Shown piece by piece: positions 61,314 to 64,000 of a DNA stretch of 64,000 nucleotides. Numbering within the stretch: position 1 is the first letter of the stretch; each line of letters opens with the position of its first letter. The notes under the pieces are model-generated. The model did not search any database, was not told the origin of the DNA, and worked only from the letters and a program-made list of their open reading frames with translations. This DNA comes from Anaerolineaceae bacterium. GTDB lineage: Bacteria; Chloroflexota; Anaerolineae; Aggregatilineales; Phototrophicaceae. The stretch covers positions 868,001-932,000 of the forward strand of contig JACKCF010000001.1 of assembly GCA_020634165.1 (NCBI GenBank), in the 5' to 3' direction. The translations under genes and the position numbers were made by a program.

Positions 61314-62519
61314 CTATTGTTTAGTCGTAATTTTTGCATACAGCCCCAGCAGCGCCTTCTCCTGATGTTCCCAGGCAAGCTCATCTTCCATACGCTGGCG
61401 ACCTACCTGGCCCAATCGAGCGCGTAAATCAGGATCATCCAGCAGGGTGATGATCTTGGCGGCATAGTCCGCCGGATCGTTGGCCTGGGCATATACAGCC
61501 GCCTCGCCTGCACTGCGCCGATGCTCCGTCAGATCGAAAGCAACAATTGGCTTGGCGACCGACATATACTCCATCATCTTAATCATGGTGCATTGGTCGG
61601 TATAGATATTCTTCGGTTCCGGCGCGGCGCAAATATCAAACGATTGCAGATAGCGCGGCACGGTCGTATGCGGCACCCATCCCACGAACTCGACATAATC
61701 GCCCGTGTTTTGTTCTTCGACCTGCTGCTTAAGGCTGGGAACGGCGGCACCATCGCCAACAATGCGGCATAGGAAATCGGTGCGACCATGCGTATGCACC
61801 AGTTCGTTAACCGCATGCAGTAGATAATCCGCCCCATCCTGAAAGCCAATGATGCCCAAAAAACCGATGACCGTTTTGCCAGGTGGGTTAGCGACAGGCT
61901 CAAGTTCCTGCACAGCGGTCGCGAGTTTGGCCATATCCGGACCATTGCGCACAATGGTGATCTGCTCTGGCTTACGTTGACCGCGTTCCAGCGCCACCTG
62001 CCTATAGGACGCATTCGTCGCAATCACATAATCTGCGGCTTTGAACGTCGCGATTTCCAGCGCCATCAATGCCCGATAGACCTTTTCGCTGCCTTCTTCG
62101 CCAAAGCGCGAATAGCGATACAACTCCGGTGAAAGATCATGATGGTCAAAGACGAATGTTTTGCCGAGCAGTTTGTACATCCGCGCGATGATGAAATACA
62201 GATCGGGCGGGTTATGCGCATGGATGACATCAAAGCCGCGTCGCAGAAAGCAGTACAGACTGTAGAAAAAGGCCATCACCAGCGAGTAACCATATTCCAC
62301 TGCATAGCCGATCAGACCTTCGCCGCCAGGTGGGGGTGGATAGCTGTAGACGCGCACACCCTCATGAACATCATGCGAAAAACGGCCCTTGCTGTGCGGG
62401 CAGATGACCGTCACGGTATAGCCTTCTTTTGCCAGCGATTGCGCTTCCTGTCGGACGCGAATATCTTTTAGATAGGGGTTGTTCTCTAGCAGCATCAGGA
62501 TGCGCAAGGGCTTTTGCAT
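61314..62519 (-). CDS. Glycosyltransferase family 4 protein
   Basis: A 401-residue GT-B enzyme. RILMLLENNPYLKDIRVRQEAQSLAKEGYTVTVICPH at the start, FDVIHAHNPPDLYFIIARM, ITIVRNGPDMAKL, KTVIGFLGIIGFQDGADYLLHAV, and an acceptor/donor loop near VPRYLQSFDICAAPEPKN with EYMSVAKPIVAFDLTEHRRSAGEAA, the E-x7-E motif of GT4 enzymes. It adds a sugar to the polysaccharide chain. It lies 31 bases downstream of the asparagine synthase gene on the same strand. Confidence 0.9.
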   Translation of the reverse strand: MQKPLRILMLLENNPYLKDIRVRQEAQSLAKEGYTVTVICPHSKGRFSHDVHEGVRVYSYPPPPGGEGLIGYAVEYGYSLVMAFFYSLYCFLRRGFDVIHAHNPPDLYFIIARMYKLLGKTFVFDHHDLSPELYRYSRFGEEGSEKVYRALMALEIATFKAADYVIATNASYRQVALERGQRKPEQITIVRNGPDMAKLATAVQELEPVANPPGKTVIGFLGIIGFQDGADYLLHAVNELVHTHGRTDFLCRIVGDGAAVPSLKQQVEEQNTGDYVEFVGWVPHTTVPRYLQSFDICAAPEPKNIYTDQCTMIKMMEYMSVAKPIVAFDLTEHRRSAGEAAVYAQANDPADYAAKIITLLDDPDLRARLGQVGRQRMEDELAWEHQEKALLGLYAKITTKQ

Positions 62520-62550
62520 GCGAAGAAAATCGTCCTTTGGTGACAGGTTG

Positions 62551-64000
62551 CTAGTTGGCGACGTGGTCCACTTCGATGACTGGGGTCACGTCAGCGACGG
62601 GCCTGCGCGCGCCGTCAATGAACTGCTGCTGCCAGATTTCCAGGGTCAGCAGACCATAGATCATGGTGGTGTGGTCGGCGAAATTGCGTTCGTGTTCGTC
62701 GAGCAGTTTGCTGACAAAGTCATAGTCGAACAAACCGCGCTGTTTGACGCGCTCTGGCGAAAGCATATCGCGTGTGTATTCACGGGCATCCTGGCGCAGC
62801 CATTTGGGTACAGGTACCGGGAACCCCTTTTTCTTGCGGTTGATGATCTCATCCGGCAGCCAATTATCGCCAGCCACTTTCTTAAGCAGGTATTTGCGTT
62901 GGGTGCCCATCATTTTGTATTTGGCCGGCAGACGACCCGCGAATGCGACCAGTTCCTTGTCCAGCAGCGGAACGCGCCCCTCCAGCGAAGATGCCATCGT
63001 CAGCTTATCGCCCCGAATGAGCAGGTAATCCGGCAGCCACAGCTTCAGGTCCATATACGACAGGCGATTAACGCTGCTTTTGGCTTCAGTGCCTTCAAGC
63101 GTATGCTGGATGATGTACTTCACCAGCGATTGATCCAGCTTTAGCTGGCGTTTTACATCCTTCGTCAACAGATGCTTCTTGTTGTCTCTCGTAAACTGCG
63201 GAATCCAATGAGCGAAGCGAGAAGCTTCATCCTCCATTGAAAGGGCATACAACGCGCTCTTGACGCGGCGTAGCTGCGGCAGCGTTTCCAGGGCGGTACG
63301 CGCCATTTGCTTGCCAAACTGTGGAATCCGCTGGAATAGCGGTGCATAACGTTCGCCGACGTAGCGGCCATACCCCGCGAAAAGCTCGTCGCCGCCTTCG
63401 CCCGTGAGCACCATCTTCACATGCTCTGATGCCAACCGCGCCACCAGGAAATAAGCCACCTGGGCATAATCAGCAATCGGCTGGTCCATGTGCCAGACCA
63501 TGTCTTCCAGATGGTCCATGAAGTGTCCGGCGTTGATGAGTAGCTCATGGTGATCCGTCTTGAACTTTTCTGCGACAACGCGCGCATAAGGCAGTTCACT
63601 GTAGTCAATGCCATCATCACCAAAGCCAACCGAGAATGTTTTTACGGGCTGGTCCAGTAGTTGCGACATAATTGCCACAACCGTGCTGGAATCCACACCG
63701 CCGCTGAGGAATGCGCCGAAGGGAACATCACTCATTAGCCGCATGTTGACGGATTCATGCAGCAGGTCTTTTAGTTCACTGGCGTAATCATCTTCGGTTT
63801 TGGTGGGGTCTGCCTTTTCATTGAACTCAACGTCCCAGTACTGATGCGTGACCACCCCATCTTCTGAACACACCATCCAGTGGCCCGGTGGCAGCAAATA
63901 GACATCCTGTAAGAGTGTCCCAGGGGCAGGTACATAACGCAGCGTCAAATACTGGTTGAGTGCATAATGATCGAGCAATGGCTCAAAGTCAGGGTCGGCC
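62551..64000 (-). CDS. Asparagine synthase (glutamine-hydrolysing), 5' end outside window
   Basis: About 482 residues are present; the frame is open to the window edge, so the N-terminal glutaminase domain is missing. The start of what is seen (LNQYLTLRYVPAPGTLLQDVYLLPPGHW) is the end of the glutaminase domain; the synthetase domain follows with the PP-loop FLSGGVDSSTVVAIMS, ILTGEGGDELFAGYGRY and PLLDKELVAFAGRLP. In polysaccharide clusters such AsnB-like enzymes often amidate a sugar acid or act in surface modification. Here it lies with the GT4 gene on the minus strand, facing the flippase operon. Confidence 0.9.
   Translation of the reverse strand, partial: ADPDFEPLLDHYALNQYLTLRYVPAPGTLLQDVYLLPPGHWMVCSEDGVVTHQYWDVEFNEKADPTKTEDDYASELKDLLHESVNMRLMSDVPFGAFLSGGVDSSTVVAIMSQLLDQPVKTFSVGFGDDGIDYSELPYARVVAEKFKTDHHELLINAGHFMDHLEDMVWHMDQPIADYAQVAYFLVARLASEHVKMVLTGEGGDELFAGYGRYVGERYAPLFQRIPQFGKQMARTALETLPQLRRVKSALYALSMEDEASRFAHWIPQFTRDNKKHLLTKDVKRQLKLDQSLVKYIIQHTLEGTEAKSSVNRLSYMDLKLWLPDYLLIRGDKLTMASSLEGRVPLLDKELVAFAGRLPAKYKMMGTQRKYLLKKVAGDNWLPDEIINRKKKGFPVPVPKWLRQDAREYTRDMLSPERVKQRGLFDYDFVSKLLDEHERNFADHTTMIYGLLTLEIWQQQFIDGARRPVADVTPVIEVDHVAN

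Noticed and set aside
1..64000. CRISPR arrays, rRNA and tRNA genes
   Set aside because: No regularly spaced identical repeats and no cloverleaf or rRNA-like sequence were noticed on reading; a covariance search would settle it.

Overview
The window looks like an ordinary chromosomal stretch of a free-living bacterium, most probably a member of the Chloroflexota (Anaerolineae-like). The reasons are indirect: many exported or membrane-anchored proteins with Pro/Thr-rich linkers, WD40/beta-propeller lipoproteins, a transmembrane Ser/Thr kinase, a formylglycine-generating-enzyme-like membrane protein, several TIR proteins, and an E1/E2/JAB ubiquitin-like gene set. Starts are a mixture of ATG, GTG and TTG, usually with clear GGAG-type ribosome binding sites. 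No rRNA, tRNA, CRISPR array, transposase gene or phage gene was recognised.

Layout. 1-9.5 kb: tail of a D-2-hydroxyacid dehydrogenase, then envelope proteins (DUF6159-like membrane protein, DUF3298 protein, M23 peptidase fused to a beta-propeller), a TIR-HEAT protein, an AT-rich possible nuclease, GlsB/YeaQ-like and STAS-like small proteins, and a double-GNAT acetyltransferase. 9.6-12.3 kb: a two-gene unit made of a DarG-like macrodomain protein and a protein that joins a TIR domain to a DarT-like (DUF4433) domain. 12.3-21.2 kb: ArsR-type regulator, FGE-like protein, GNAT, an OmpR-type two-component system and two tandem beta-propeller paralogues. 22.1-24.8 kb: an E2-like, JAB-like, E1-like operon with no ubiquitin-like gene beside it. 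25-29.8 kb: isoaspartyl methyltransferase, Nudix, PfkB kinase, AlkA glycosylase and a third TIR-type protein.

29.9-54.4 kb is mostly housekeeping and accessory genes: CorC/HlyC-like protein, hydrolase, rsmG, MarR, nucleoside hydrolase, S9 peptidase, HEAT and NADAR proteins, a cyclic-nucleotide-binding/PH-like membrane protein, peptide deformylase, a Ser/Thr kinase overlapping a WD40 lipoprotein, rsgA, a DsbA-like protein, a J-domain protein and an M48 protease. 54.6-64 kb is a cell-surface polysaccharide cluster: methyltransferase, initiating sugar transferase, Gfo/Idh oxidoreductase, DegT aminotransferase, flippase, glycosyltransferase and an asparagine synthase that runs off the end.

The most noteworthy systems are the macrodomain / TIR-DarT pair (a likely NAD+ and ADP-ribose based defence or toxin-antitoxin unit in which the expected DarT catalytic glutamate is a glutamine) and the stand-alone E2-JAB-E1 operon, whose JAMM metal motif has lost one histidine at perfectly preserved spacing. 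A theme across the window is NAD+/ADP-ribose chemistry: three TIR proteins, a macrodomain, a DarT-like domain and a NADAR protein. All functions are inferred from sequence reading alone; no database search was possible.
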